A stretch of DNA of 14,632 nucleotides from Colimorpha_A sp900556615. Its GTDB lineage: Bacteria > Bacillota > Clostridia > Oscillospirales > CAG-272. The first letter of the stretch is position 1. Every line of letters starts with the position of its first letter. Positions 8,168 through 14,522 of the stretch are shown here, piece by piece. Location: contig CAVBUH010000024.1 in assembly GCA_963598415.1 (NCBI GenBank), positions 1 through 14,632 on the forward strand, written 5' to 3'. The notes under the pieces are model-generated. The model was given only the letters and a program-made list of their open reading frames with translations. It did not search any database and was not told the origin of the DNA. Both the position numbers and the translations under genes were made by a program.

Positions 8168-8194
8168 GGCTTTCGATCTGCGAAAGCTTCCTTC
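8165..8194 (-). promoter_or_regulatory. leuA ribosome site with a hairpin in its spacer
   Basis: Reading the minus strand, GAAGGAAG (8187-8194) is followed at once by the hairpin GCTTTCG-CAGAT-CGAAAGC (arms 8181-8187 and 8169-8175), then one base, then the ATG at 8167. The linear spacing is too long for efficient initiation, but folding the hairpin would bring the Shine-Dalgarno next to the start codon. Inference only. Confidence 0.4.
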
Positions 8195-8291
8195 ATTAAT
8201 GATTTATTGCGGGCGATTTTCGGTAAGACGCCCTCTTTCAGACAGGAAAATCACTGCAAAAGAAGAAACCGGGATAGAAAAGTAAGAACAG

Positions 8292-8320
8292 ATTTTATCG
8301 GCACTCTCTTGCTTCTTCAA
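8292..8320 (-). promoter_or_regulatory. Candidate internal promoter for leuA
   Basis: Minus-strand TTGAAG (8315-8320), a 17-nt spacer and TAAAAT (8292-8297). The -10 equals that of the main operon promoter; the -35 matches TTGACA at four of six bases. It would give a leader of about 118 nt before leuA and let the leu/cimA half be expressed apart from ilvBNCD. Confidence 0.35.
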
Positions 8321-8408
8321 AGGTAAAGAAACTTTTCTGAAGCTGCCGCGGCTTTCTTCGCCGTAAAGCCGCAGCACCGTAAGCTAAAATACCGGCTGAA
8401 AGCTCCAT
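8295..8408 (-). CDS. Possible 37-residue small ORF
   Basis: ATG at 8408, stop at 8295, reading MELSAGILAYGAAALRRRK and then a short polar tail ending FEEARECR. An AAAGGAAAAAG stretch lies upstream at a long spacing (about 13 nt). It has a hydrophobic start and an Arg/Lys-rich middle, but no family I recognise. It has only ordinary Leu content, so it does not look like a leucine leader. Its stop overlaps the candidate leuA -10 element and its middle is a strong hairpin, so it may be chance. Confidence 0.2.
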   Translation of the reverse strand: MELSAGILAYGAAALRRRKPRQLQKSFFTFEEARECR

Positions 8409-8440
8409 CTTTTCAGACTTTTTCCTTTTGGTAAGCCTGT

Positions 8441-10102
8441 TTATTCTACCACCGCGCCTCTGTCGGCAGACGACACACTTGCCGCATAGCGCTTTATGTA
8501 TCCCTTCAAATCAGTCTTTTTCTTGACGCTCATGTTTTTTCTTCGCTGTTCAAGCTCCTCTGCGGAGACCTCAAGCTCTATGGAATACGAGGGAATATCG
8601 ATGCTTATCATATCCCCGTCCATCACATAGGCGATCGTGCCGCCGCATACAGCCTCAGGAGAAATATGACCGATGGAAGCGCCGCGCGTAGCGCCCGAGA
8701 AGCGCCCGTCCGTTATAAGCGCCACCTCTTTATCAAGCCCCATACCGCAGATGGCGGAAGTAGGAGAAAGCATCTCCCTCATTCCGGGACCTCCCGCCGG
8801 TCCCTCATATCGGATCACAACGACGTCGCCGCTCTTGATCTGTCCAGCATAAATAGCCGAAATCGCTTCCTCTTCGCTATCAAAAACACGCGCCGGTCCT
8901 TTGTGCTTCAGCATTTCCTTTGCTACAGCGCTACGCTTTACAACCGCGCCGTTTTCGGCAAGCGAACCGAAAAGAACGGCAAGACCGCCCGTCTTGGAAT
9001 AGGGAGCGTCATAATCGCGGATAACCTCAGAGCCTCGCTTTTCACAGCCTTTGATGTTTTCTCCGATCGTTTTTCCCGTTACAGTCATAAGAGAGAGGTC
9101 GAGACGGCCGTGTCCGGCAAGCTCGTTCATTACGGCATAGACTCCTCCAACATCGTTCAGATTCTGAACGTGGTGGTGCCCCGCAGGAGCGAGATGGCAA
9201 AGGTTAGGGGTGCTTTCGCTGATTTCATTCACATGATGAAGATCGAGCCTGACTCCCGCCTCATGAGCGATTGCGGTAAGATGAAGGAGGGAGTTTGAGG
9301 AGCAGCCGAGCGCCATATCGACAGTCAGCGCATTTTCAAAAGCCTTCTCCGTCATAATATCGAGAGGCCTTATATTTTCTCTGACAAGATCAACCGCTCT
9401 TTCTCCCGCTGTCTTGGCAAGACGGAGTCTGGCAGCATAAACGGCGGGAATGGTACCGTTTCCGCGCAGCGCCATACCGAGAACCTCTGTAAGACAATTC
9501 ATGGAATTGGCGGTAAACATTCCGGAGCAGGATCCGCAGCCGGGACAGGCGTTTTCCTCATAATAAGCAAGACGCTCATCGTCTACCGTACCCGCCTTAT
9601 AGCCTCCGACCGCCTCAAAAACGCTGTTCAAATCCATAGGCTCGCCCTTATCGGAGCAGAGAGAGAGCATGGGACCTCCGGAAATGAATATGGACGGAAT
9701 GTTGAGTCTTGCCGCCGCCATAAGCATGCCGGGTACGATTTTATCACAGTTCGGTATAAATACAAGTCCGTCAAAGCAGTGCGCCCTCGCCATACACTCG
9801 ATGCTGTCTGCAATCACTTCGCGGGAGGAGAGGGAGTATTTCATTCCCTCATGCCCCATAGCGATACCGTCGCATACCCCGATAACGCCGAATTCCATCG
9901 GTGTTCCTCCGTTTGCCAGCACGCCGTCCTTGGCGGCACGTGCAACCGACTGCAGGTGAATGTGTCCCGGAATCACCTCGTTATAGGAATTTACAATTCC
10001 GATAAGAGGTTTTTTTATCTGCCTGTCGGTGTATCCCATCGCTTTCAGCAGTGATCTCTGGGGAGCTCTTTCGGCTCCCTCCTTGATATTATCGCTTCTC
10101 AT
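8441..10102 (-). CDS. ilvD: Dihydroxy-acid dehydratase
   Basis: IlvD/Edd-family Fe-S dehydratase, 553 residues, converting 2,3-dihydroxyisovalerate and dihydroxymethylvalerate to 2-oxo acids. Key features: VCDGIAMGHEGMKYSLSSRE (76-94 region), Cys119 in PNCDKIVPGM, and CPGCGSCSGMFTANSMNCL starting at Cys186 (likely ligand Cys192). At the position where the stable [2Fe-2S] enzymes carry a cysteine (EITPCN type) this protein has NEVIPGHIHL (41-50), as in the oxygen-labile E. coli enzyme, so a [4Fe-4S] cluster and anaerobic life are likely. AAAGGA lies about 11 nt before the ATG. The gap to ilvC is 31 nt. Edd (6-phosphogluconate dehydratase) is excluded by length, motifs and context. Confidence 0.96.
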   Translation of the reverse strand: MRSDNIKEGAERAPQRSLLKAMGYTDRQIKKPLIGIVNSYNEVIPGHIHLQSVARAAKDGVLANGGTPMEFGVIGVCDGIAMGHEGMKYSLSSREVIADSIECMARAHCFDGLVFIPNCDKIVPGMLMAAARLNIPSIFISGGPMLSLCSDKGEPMDLNSVFEAVGGYKAGTVDDERLAYYEENACPGCGSCSGMFTANSMNCLTEVLGMALRGNGTIPAVYAARLRLAKTAGERAVDLVRENIRPLDIMTEKAFENALTVDMALGCSSNSLLHLTAIAHEAGVRLDLHHVNEISESTPNLCHLAPAGHHHVQNLNDVGGVYAVMNELAGHGRLDLSLMTVTGKTIGENIKGCEKRGSEVIRDYDAPYSKTGGLAVLFGSLAENGAVVKRSAVAKEMLKHKGPARVFDSEEEAISAIYAGQIKSGDVVVIRYEGPAGGPGMREMLSPTSAICGMGLDKEVALITDGRFSGATRGASIGHISPEAVCGGTIAYVMDGDMISIDIPSYSIELEVSAEELEQRRKNMSVKKKTDLKGYIKRYAASVSSADRGAVVE

Positions 10103-10133
10103 TCCCGTTTAAATCCTTTCCGGTTTTCGCCGC

Positions 10134-11153
10134 TCAGTTATTTATAAATTTATCTTCCTCGTTATTCCAGCTATAAAGCTTGCGGATTTCTTCTCCGACC
10201 TTCTCGCTGGGATGCTCCGCCGCAAGCTTTCTCATAGCTCTGAAATGAGCCTGACCGCCTGCCTCGGACATATCGAGAAGAAATTCCTTTGCAAAGGAAC
10301 CGTCCTGAATATTATGCAGGATTTGCTTCATCGTTTTCTTGGTCTCCTCGGTTACGAGCTTGGGACCGGTAATATAATCCCCGTACTCAGCGGTATTGGA
10401 GATGGAATATCTCATACCGGCAAAGCCTGACTGATAAATCAGATCCACGATAAGCTTCATCTCATGAACGCACTCGAAGTATGCGTTTCTCGGATCATAT
10501 CCTGCCTCAACAAGAGTTTCAAAGCCGGCCTGCATAAGAGCGCAGACGCCGCCGCAGAGCACAGCCTGCTCACCGAAGAGATCGGTTTCAGTCTCTGTTC
10601 TGAAGGTAGTTTCAAGCACGCCGGCTCTTGCACCGCCGATGGCAAGCGCATAGGCAAGCGCAAGCTCTTTCGCGTGTCCGGTGGCATCCTGCTGCACCGC
10701 CACGAGACAGGGAACGCCCTTACCTGCCAGATATTCGCTTCTTACGGTATGTCCGGGGCCTTTGGGCGCGATCATAGTAACATCAACATAAGAGGGCGGA
10801 ACGATCTGTCCGAAGTGGATAGCAAAGCCGTGAGCAAACATAAGCATATTTCCGGGTTCAAGATTCGGCTCGATATCCTTCTTATACATAGCCGCCTGCT
10901 TCTCATCGTTGATAAGAATCATGATAATATCCGCTTTCTTTGCCGCCTCGGCAGCCGTATAAACCTCAAGGCCCTGTTTTACCGCCTTGTCCCATGACTT
11001 GCTTCCTTCGTAAAGCCCTACGATCACATTGCAACCCGAATCTTTTGCATTCAGCGCGTGAGCATGCCCCTGGCTTCCGTAGCCGATAACCGCTATTGTT
11101 TTTCCGCTGAGGAGCGATAAGTCGCAGTCCTTCTCATAATACATATCTGCCAT
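10134..11153 (-). CDS. ilvC: Ketol-acid reductoisomerase
   Basis: Class I KARI, 339 residues. It isomerises and reduces 2-acetolactate and 2-aceto-2-hydroxybutyrate with NAD(P)H and magnesium. The Rossmann turn is GYGSQGHAHALNAKDSG (24-40). The catalytic and metal region includes AHGFAIHFG (107-115), APKGPGHTVRSEY (129-141), TETDLFGEQAVLCGG (188-202) and ECVHEMKLIVDLIY (227-240). The cofactor loop reads VGLYEGSKSW (45-54); the arginine common after VGL in NADPH enzymes is replaced by Tyr-Glu, so the preference between NADH and NADPH is unclear. An open frame extends upstream to 11255 inside ilvN; I choose ATG 11153 because AAGGAG lies 8 nt before it and MADMYYEKDC fits the family. The gap to ilvN is 37 nt. 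Confidence 0.96.
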   Translation of the reverse strand: MADMYYEKDCDLSLLSGKTIAVIGYGSQGHAHALNAKDSGCNVIVGLYEGSKSWDKAVKQGLEVYTAAEAAKKADIIMILINDEKQAAMYKKDIEPNLEPGNMLMFAHGFAIHFGQIVPPSYVDVTMIAPKGPGHTVRSEYLAGKGVPCLVAVQQDATGHAKELALAYALAIGGARAGVLETTFRTETETDLFGEQAVLCGGVCALMQAGFETLVEAGYDPRNAYFECVHEMKLIVDLIYQSGFAGMRYSISNTAEYGDYITGPKLVTEETKKTMKQILHNIQDGSFAKEFLLDMSEAGGQAHFRAMRKLAAEHPSEKVGEEIRKLYSWNNEEDKFINN

Positions 11154-11190
11154 TTTTTTATCTCCTTTTATATACATAAAAAATTTGGAT

Positions 11191-11688
11191 TTAATTGTTT
11201 GCCAGGCTTTTCGTCCCTCTGTCGAGCGAGACGGCGCCTGTTCTGCACAGTTCAATAATTCCGTACTGCCTCATCAGTTCTATAAAAGCCTCGATTTTCG
11301 AGGTTTCTCCCGTCGCTTCTATACAGAGAGAGTCGGGGGAAAAGTCTATTATCTTGTTCCGAAAAATATTTACCGCGTCAATAATTTCCTGACGGTTCGC
11401 GGAGGTGGCGGTCACCTTAACCAGAATAAGCTCTCTTGACACAATCGATTCAGGCTTCATCTCCCTGACCACATATACATCCTGAAGCTTTTCAAGCTGT
11501 TTGATGATCTGATCTCTGTCATAATCCTCTCCGCTCATGGTAATCGTCATTCTCGATTTTTCGGGATCCTCGGTAACGCCTACCTCAAGGCTGTCAATAT
11601 TAAAGCCGCGCCTTGCAAACATTCCGGAAATTCTGTTGAGCACGCCGAACTGATTAAGAACCAGCATCCCGATAATATATTTTTTCAA
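11191..11688 (-). CDS. ilvN: Acetolactate synthase small (regulatory) subunit
   Basis: Regulatory subunit of acetohydroxyacid synthase, 165 residues, the usual length of the IlvH/IlvN group with two domains. The N-terminal ACT domain (about 3-78) has NQFGVLNRISGMFARRGFN (12-30), the region that binds valine in characterised members; the C-terminal half (about 85-160) is the ALS_ss_C domain. It raises IlvB activity and gives feedback inhibition. The start codon is TTG at 11688, chosen because GGAGG lies 7 nt upstream and the product begins MKKYIIGMLVLN; the next in-frame ATG (Met8) would cut into the first ACT strand. It follows the ilvB stop by 12 nt, with the ribosome site touching that stop. 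ilvH is an equally valid symbol. Confidence 0.94.
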   Translation of the reverse strand: MKKYIIGMLVLNQFGVLNRISGMFARRGFNIDSLEVGVTEDPEKSRMTITMSGEDYDRDQIIKQLEKLQDVYVVREMKPESIVSRELILVKVTATSANRQEIIDAVNIFRNKIIDFSPDSLCIEATGETSKIEAFIELMRQYGIIELCRTGAVSLDRGTKSLANN

Positions 11689-11700
11689 GCCGTTCCCTCC

Positions 11701-13356
11701 TCACTTAATCACAAGATCATTAACAGTGCCGCCGGGGGGTATCATCGGAAGCACACGCTCATCGCTGTCGATCATACAGTCAATAACGACAGGACCGTCT
11801 GCCGCAAAAGCATGGTCAAGAGCGAGCTTAAGCGACGCCTCGCTGTCGGCACGGTATCCCGAAGCGCCGAATGCCTCGGCAAGCTTGACAAAGTCCGTCT
11901 TTCTTGCAAGAGTCGTTTCGGAATAATGCTTTTCATAGAACATCGTCTGCCATTGTCTTACCATGCCGAGCACGCCGTTGTTCATAATCAGAATGACAAC
12001 AGGCAGCTTTTGCGATACCGCAGTGGCAAGCTCGTTCAGATTCATACCGAAGCTTCCATCTCCCGTGAAAAGAACCGTTCTTCCCTTGACTCCGACCGAT
12101 GCACCGATCGCCGCACCGAGACCGAAGCCCATCGTTCCGAGACCGCCGCTCGTAATAAAGGTGCGGGGCGCTTCAAACCGATATCGCTGCGCCGTCCACA
12201 TCTGATGCTGACCGACATCCGTCGCGACCGGAGTTTCGGGCGTTGTATAGGAATTAACAGCATCGATGATTCGGTAAGGCGTAAAGCCCTCATCCTGCTT
12301 TGCCTTATTCTCCGCTTCGAATTTCCGTATCTCTCCGATCTCTTTCCACCAATCGGGATGAGAACGGCTGTCAAGCTTATCCAATATGTCGGAAAGAACA
12401 TCCTTTACGTTTCCGACAATGCCGAGCGTCGAGGTTATGTTTTTATCAATCTCCGCCGCGTCGGTATCGATATGAATGATTTTGGCATTTTTTAAATATT
12501 CGTTCTTGTTTCCTGTAGCCCTGTCGCTGAATCTCACGCCGATTGCAACAACGAGATCGGCTCTTGATTTGGCAACCGTCGCGGTATAAATTCCGTGCAT
12601 ACCGACCATACCGAGCTTATGCTTATCCGACGCGGGAATCCCCGACAAGCCCATCATGCTGGTTCCTACAGGACAGTCAAGTCTGTTCGCCAACTCAAGA
12701 AGCTCTTTTTCAGCGTCTCCGTTTACCACACCGCCGCCGCAGTAAATATACGGTTTTTCGGCTTCCGTCATCATTTTTACTGCTTCTCTGATATCCTCGG
12801 AGGTATATCTGTTTTTCTTAAGTGCCCGGGAAAGCTCTCCGGGAACAAAGTCGCAGTCCGCCGTCTGAATGTCCTTCGGAATATCGATAAGCACCGGTCC
12901 CGGTCTGCCTGACTTGGCAATCTCAAACGCTTTCCGTATGGTATCGGCAAGCTTCGTTACATCTTTCACAATGTAGTTATGCTTAACAATCGGCATGGTG
13001 ATGCCGGTGATATCCACCTCCTGGAAGCTATCCCTTCCGATAAGACTGCACGGTACGTTTCCGGTAATAAACACCATCGGCACCGAATCCAGATAAGCAT
13101 TGGCAATACCCGTTACAAGATTCGTCGCGCCGGGGCCTGAGGTAGCCATAACAACGCCCACCCTTCCGGTCGCTCTTGCATAGCCGTCTCCGGCATGTGC
13201 GGCGCCCTGTTCATGCGCGGTAAGAATATGCTTTATTCTATGAGAATTCTTATAAAGCTCATCGTACAGATTAAGCACCTGTCCTCCGGGATAACCGAAA
13301 ACCACTTCGGTTCCCTGTTCGATAAGAGTTTCGATAACAATCTGCGCTCCTGTCAT
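11701..13356 (-). CDS. ilvB: Acetolactate synthase large (catalytic) subunit
   Basis: TPP- and FAD-dependent enzyme, 551 residues, joining two pyruvates, or pyruvate and 2-oxobutanoate, to start valine/leucine and isoleucine synthesis. Domains: N-terminal TPP pyrimidine domain (1-165) with FGYPGGQVLNLYDEL (20-34) and catalytic Glu49 in AHEQGAAHAGDGYAR; central FAD/TPP domain (about 188-330); C-terminal TPP diphosphate domain (about 365-535) with GDGSFGMNLNELATAV (432-447) closed by NN (459-460). The biosynthetic rather than catabolic (BudB/AlsS) form is supported by the adjacent small subunit and the RFSD (275-278) FAD-region motif. AAAGGA lies 10 nt before the ATG. It is the first enzyme gene of the operon, 68 nt after the attenuator U-tract. 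Confidence 0.97.
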   Translation of the reverse strand: MTGAQIVIETLIEQGTEVVFGYPGGQVLNLYDELYKNSHRIKHILTAHEQGAAHAGDGYARATGRVGVVMATSGPGATNLVTGIANAYLDSVPMVFITGNVPCSLIGRDSFQEVDITGITMPIVKHNYIVKDVTKLADTIRKAFEIAKSGRPGPVLIDIPKDIQTADCDFVPGELSRALKKNRYTSEDIREAVKMMTEAEKPYIYCGGGVVNGDAEKELLELANRLDCPVGTSMMGLSGIPASDKHKLGMVGMHGIYTATVAKSRADLVVAIGVRFSDRATGNKNEYLKNAKIIHIDTDAAEIDKNITSTLGIVGNVKDVLSDILDKLDSRSHPDWWKEIGEIRKFEAENKAKQDEGFTPYRIIDAVNSYTTPETPVATDVGQHQMWTAQRYRFEAPRTFITSGGLGTMGFGLGAAIGASVGVKGRTVLFTGDGSFGMNLNELATAVSQKLPVVILIMNNGVLGMVRQWQTMFYEKHYSETTLARKTDFVKLAEAFGASGYRADSEASLKLALDHAFAADGPVVIDCMIDSDERVLPMIPPGGTVNDLVIK

Positions 13357-13423
13357 GTTTTACCATTCCTTTCAAATTTCTTCATTTCTACCGGAAGCGG
13401 CATATAGGATCCGCTTATAATAC

Positions 13424-13460
13424 AAAAAGGAGCTTACGGCTATCAACTGCCATAAGCTCC
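13424..13460 (-). terminator. Rho-independent attenuator before ilvB
   Basis: On the minus strand GGAGCTTATGGC (13449-13460), an 8-nt loop and GCCGTAAGCTCC (13429-13440) form a 12-bp stem with one G-U pair, followed directly by TTTTTG (13423-13428). It stands between the leader peptide and ilvB, 67 nt before the ilvB start, so it must be read through for any operon expression. Confidence 0.9.
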
Positions 13461-13477
13461 GCGTAGACCAAGCCTGA

Positions 13478-13511
13478 TCCGCCGTCAATAACCGAACAAA
13501 CCGGTGGCGGA
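13478..13511 (-). promoter_or_regulatory. Leader RNA hairpin between leader peptide and attenuator
   Basis: Minus-strand TCCGCC (13506-13511) pairs with GGCGGA (13478-13483), with ACCG/CGGT inside. The same TCCGCC strand can pair instead with GTGGCGG in the leader-peptide codons (13590-13596 with 13504-13510, 7 bp) or, shifted by a base, with GCGGAG at the foot of the attenuator (13457-13462 with 13507-13512, 6 bp including one wobble). This makes it the likely switch segment. Confidence 0.55.
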
Positions 13512-13518
13512 AACAGTA

Positions 13519-13650
13519 TTAAAATTCTCCGAAAGCATTTTTGACACGACTGATAGCACTATTACCGGAAGGTACGACAGATAGTAGTACCGCCACAATA
13601 ATAGTGCCAATAATGACAATTATGTTCTCAAATGCTGTCAAAGAAAACAT
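13519..13650 (-). CDS. ilv operon leader peptide (attenuator peptide)
   Basis: A 43-codon open frame, ATG at 13650, with GGAG at 13659-13662 and 8-nt spacing. Residues 10-26 read IIVIIGTIIVAVLLSVV: 13 of 17 are Ile, Val or Leu, the three products of the operon. The peptide then becomes polar (PSGNSAISRVKN...GEF) and stops 58 nt before the attenuator stem. Two consecutive Leu codons are CTA, often rare. Known ilv leader peptides of enterobacteria and actinobacteria have the same plan: short, runs of the regulating residues, then a terminator. Stalling of the ribosome when charged tRNA-Ile, -Val or -Leu is scarce would cover the hairpin at 13556-13607. The alternative is a small one-helix membrane protein with a polar tail; the position, terminator and alternative pairings favour a leader. 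Confidence 0.82.
   Translation of the reverse strand: MFSLTAFENIIVIIGTIIVAVLLSVVPSGNSAISRVKNAFGEF
13556..13607 (-). promoter_or_regulatory. Leader hairpin within the leader-peptide codons
   Basis: Outer arms GCACTATTA (13599-13607 on the minus strand) and TAATAGTGC (13556-13564) pair perfectly over 9 bp; inside, GGTACTAC and GTCGTACC (13571-13591) form an 8-bp stem with one mismatch and a 5-nt loop. The hairpin covers the Ile/Val/Leu codons, so translation must open it: the classic place of the pause hairpin in ribosome-mediated attenuation. Confidence 0.7.
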
Positions 13651-13681
13651 TTTATTATCTCCGAATCGAAACTATGATAAG

Positions 13682-13710
13682 ATTTTATCACATTAAAATC
13701 CCCCTGTCAA
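13682..13710 (-). promoter_or_regulatory. Main promoter of the ilv-leu operon
   Basis: Consensus -35 TTGACA (13705-13710), a 17-nt spacer and -10 TAAAAT (13682-13687, five of six). Transcription should begin near 13675, giving about 318 nt of leader before ilvB and about 25 nt before the leader-peptide ATG. Confidence 0.85.
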
Positions 13711-13827
13711 CAGCTTTTTTGTGTTTTCCGCCATTTTTGTTGACATGCACATCGGCTTTCGCAAACAGACAAAGTAATTGTGCATTTTTCACGCCGAAAA
13801 ATAAATACGGATTATTTTCAAAAACAT

Positions 13828-13856
13828 TTGAAATTCCGCAAATAATGTTGTATAAT
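13828..13856 (+). promoter_or_regulatory. Divergent promoter for the small Cys-rich protein gene
   Basis: TTGAAA (13828-13833), a 17-nt spacer and a perfect TATAAT (13851-13856). It faces away from the operon promoter about 118 nt off. The start site would be near 13863, leaving an untranslated leader of about 180 nt before the ATG at 14047; I see no recognisable riboswitch in that stretch. Confidence 0.8.
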
Positions 13857-14046
13857 AGAAAACAAAGGAAGTCTCCGGTCATTTGTATCCCGCATATTAC
13901 GTCCGGCTTTTTCCCGCCGTTCGCCGCAAAATTTCCGCCAAAGCACCGCTCTGTCTGCGGAATCCCGCTCCAACGGATCAAGTTCGTAAATGCGAAACAC
14001 ACTGAGATTCCTCCCAGTAAAATCTAAAAAGGTCGAAAAAATATAT

Positions 14047-14268
14047 ATGTTGAAGAAAAAGAAAAAAAAGAATCCCGATTTGCCCTGTATATGCGAATTC
14101 TGCGAGCATGCCGCCATTATAAACGACGAATGCAATGTACTCTGTGAACAACGCGGTATCGTCAGCCGAGAATATAAATGCAAAAAATTTGCCTATGATC
14201 CCCTAAAGCGCGTACCGAAACCTCTGCCTCCCCTCCCGAAACTGTCGGAAGAGGATTTGCTGCTTTAA
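14047..14268 (+). CDS. Small Cys-rich, probably zinc-binding protein of unknown function
   Basis: 73 residues. After a lysine run (MLKKKKKK) comes CICEFCEHA (14-22), then VLCEQRGIV (31-39) and YKCKKFAYDPLKRVP (43-57), ending in a Pro-rich segment and acidic tail LSEEDLLL. The CxxC at 16/19 with Cys33 and Cys45 could bind one zinc ion; Cys14 and Cys29 are extra. The pattern resembles short uncharacterised proteins of Clostridia (CEYCEH...LC..KG.V....C..F.YDPLKR), from memory and not searched. No signal peptide or membrane segment. The frame extends to an ATG at 13990 without a ribosome site; the ATG at 14047 has AAAAAGG about 14 nt upstream, a weak but better choice. It has its own strong promoter and no link to the operon's function is visible. 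Confidence 0.7.
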   Translation: MLKKKKKKNPDLPCICEFCEHAAIINDECNVLCEQRGIVSREYKCKKFAYDPLKRVPKPLPPLPKLSEEDLLL

Positions 14269-14269
14269 G

Positions 14270-14522
14270 GCAATGCCAACGCAGACGGAAGCTAAAGACA
14301 GCGTTTTCTCTTTAGGGAGCTTTTTGAAAAAAGCTCCCTAAAACCCGCAAAAACTTCTGATAATAGAAAAACTCCGTTTTTCTCAAAGGCACGGAGGTTC
14401 CGTCGGCAAATCCCGACACAGGCGGAAGTCAAAGACAGCCGAAAACGACGTTTTTGGCAGATCAAAGTTTTTGAAGATTCTTAAGAAACTTTTTCAAAAA
14501 CGTTCTTAAGTCCGTTTCTCTT
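14270..14522. repeat. Modular intergenic repeat, right-end copies (degenerate stub plus full unit)
   Basis: A short stub (14270-14310) resembles the end of a unit. A full unit follows: hairpin TTTAGGGAGC/GCTCCCTAAA with centre TTTTTGAAAAA (14311-14342), then CCCGCAAAAACTT, TAGAAAAACTCCG and AGACAGCCGAAAACGACG (near 14434). These match the unit of the 4383-5044 array in order and largely in sequence. A further long hairpin, CTTAAGAAAC/CGTTCTTAAG around 14480-14510, closes the unit. It may also act as a terminator for the small gene upstream, although no U-tract follows the stem. Confidence 0.8.

Larger units (their letters stand above)
8168..8440 (-). other. Intergenic region ilvD-leuA with competing hairpins
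   Basis: A 273-nt gap in an otherwise tightly packed gene run. Apart from a possible promoter and a small open frame (listed separately) it contains, on the minus strand, a strong GCTGCGGCTTT/AAAGCCGC-GCAGC hairpin near 8342-8376, and two overlapping alternatives between about 8210 and 8254: GGGCG/CGCCC, or GATTTTC/GAAAATC. No U-tract follows any of them, so a simple terminator is not supported. Confidence 0.4.

Noticed and set aside
11154..11255. N-terminal extension of ilvC to 11255
   Set aside because: It overlaps ilvN and lacks the family N-terminus; the ATG at 11153 has an AAGGAG site at correct spacing.
13440..13680. T-box riboswitch in the ilvB leader, hinted at by minus-strand TTGGTCTACGCGGAGC just before the terminator
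   Set aside because: The T-box core TGGTACCGCG is not matched (TGGTCTACGCG), no stem I motifs or specifier loop are recognisable, and the leader is occupied by a translated Ile/Val/Leu-rich frame. A covariance-model search would settle it.
13688..14183. Minus-strand frames of 104 and 121 codons between the divergent promoters and in the small gene
   Set aside because: They overlap the promoters and the better supported plus-strand gene, have no family features, and include poly-F from the reverse of the A-tract.
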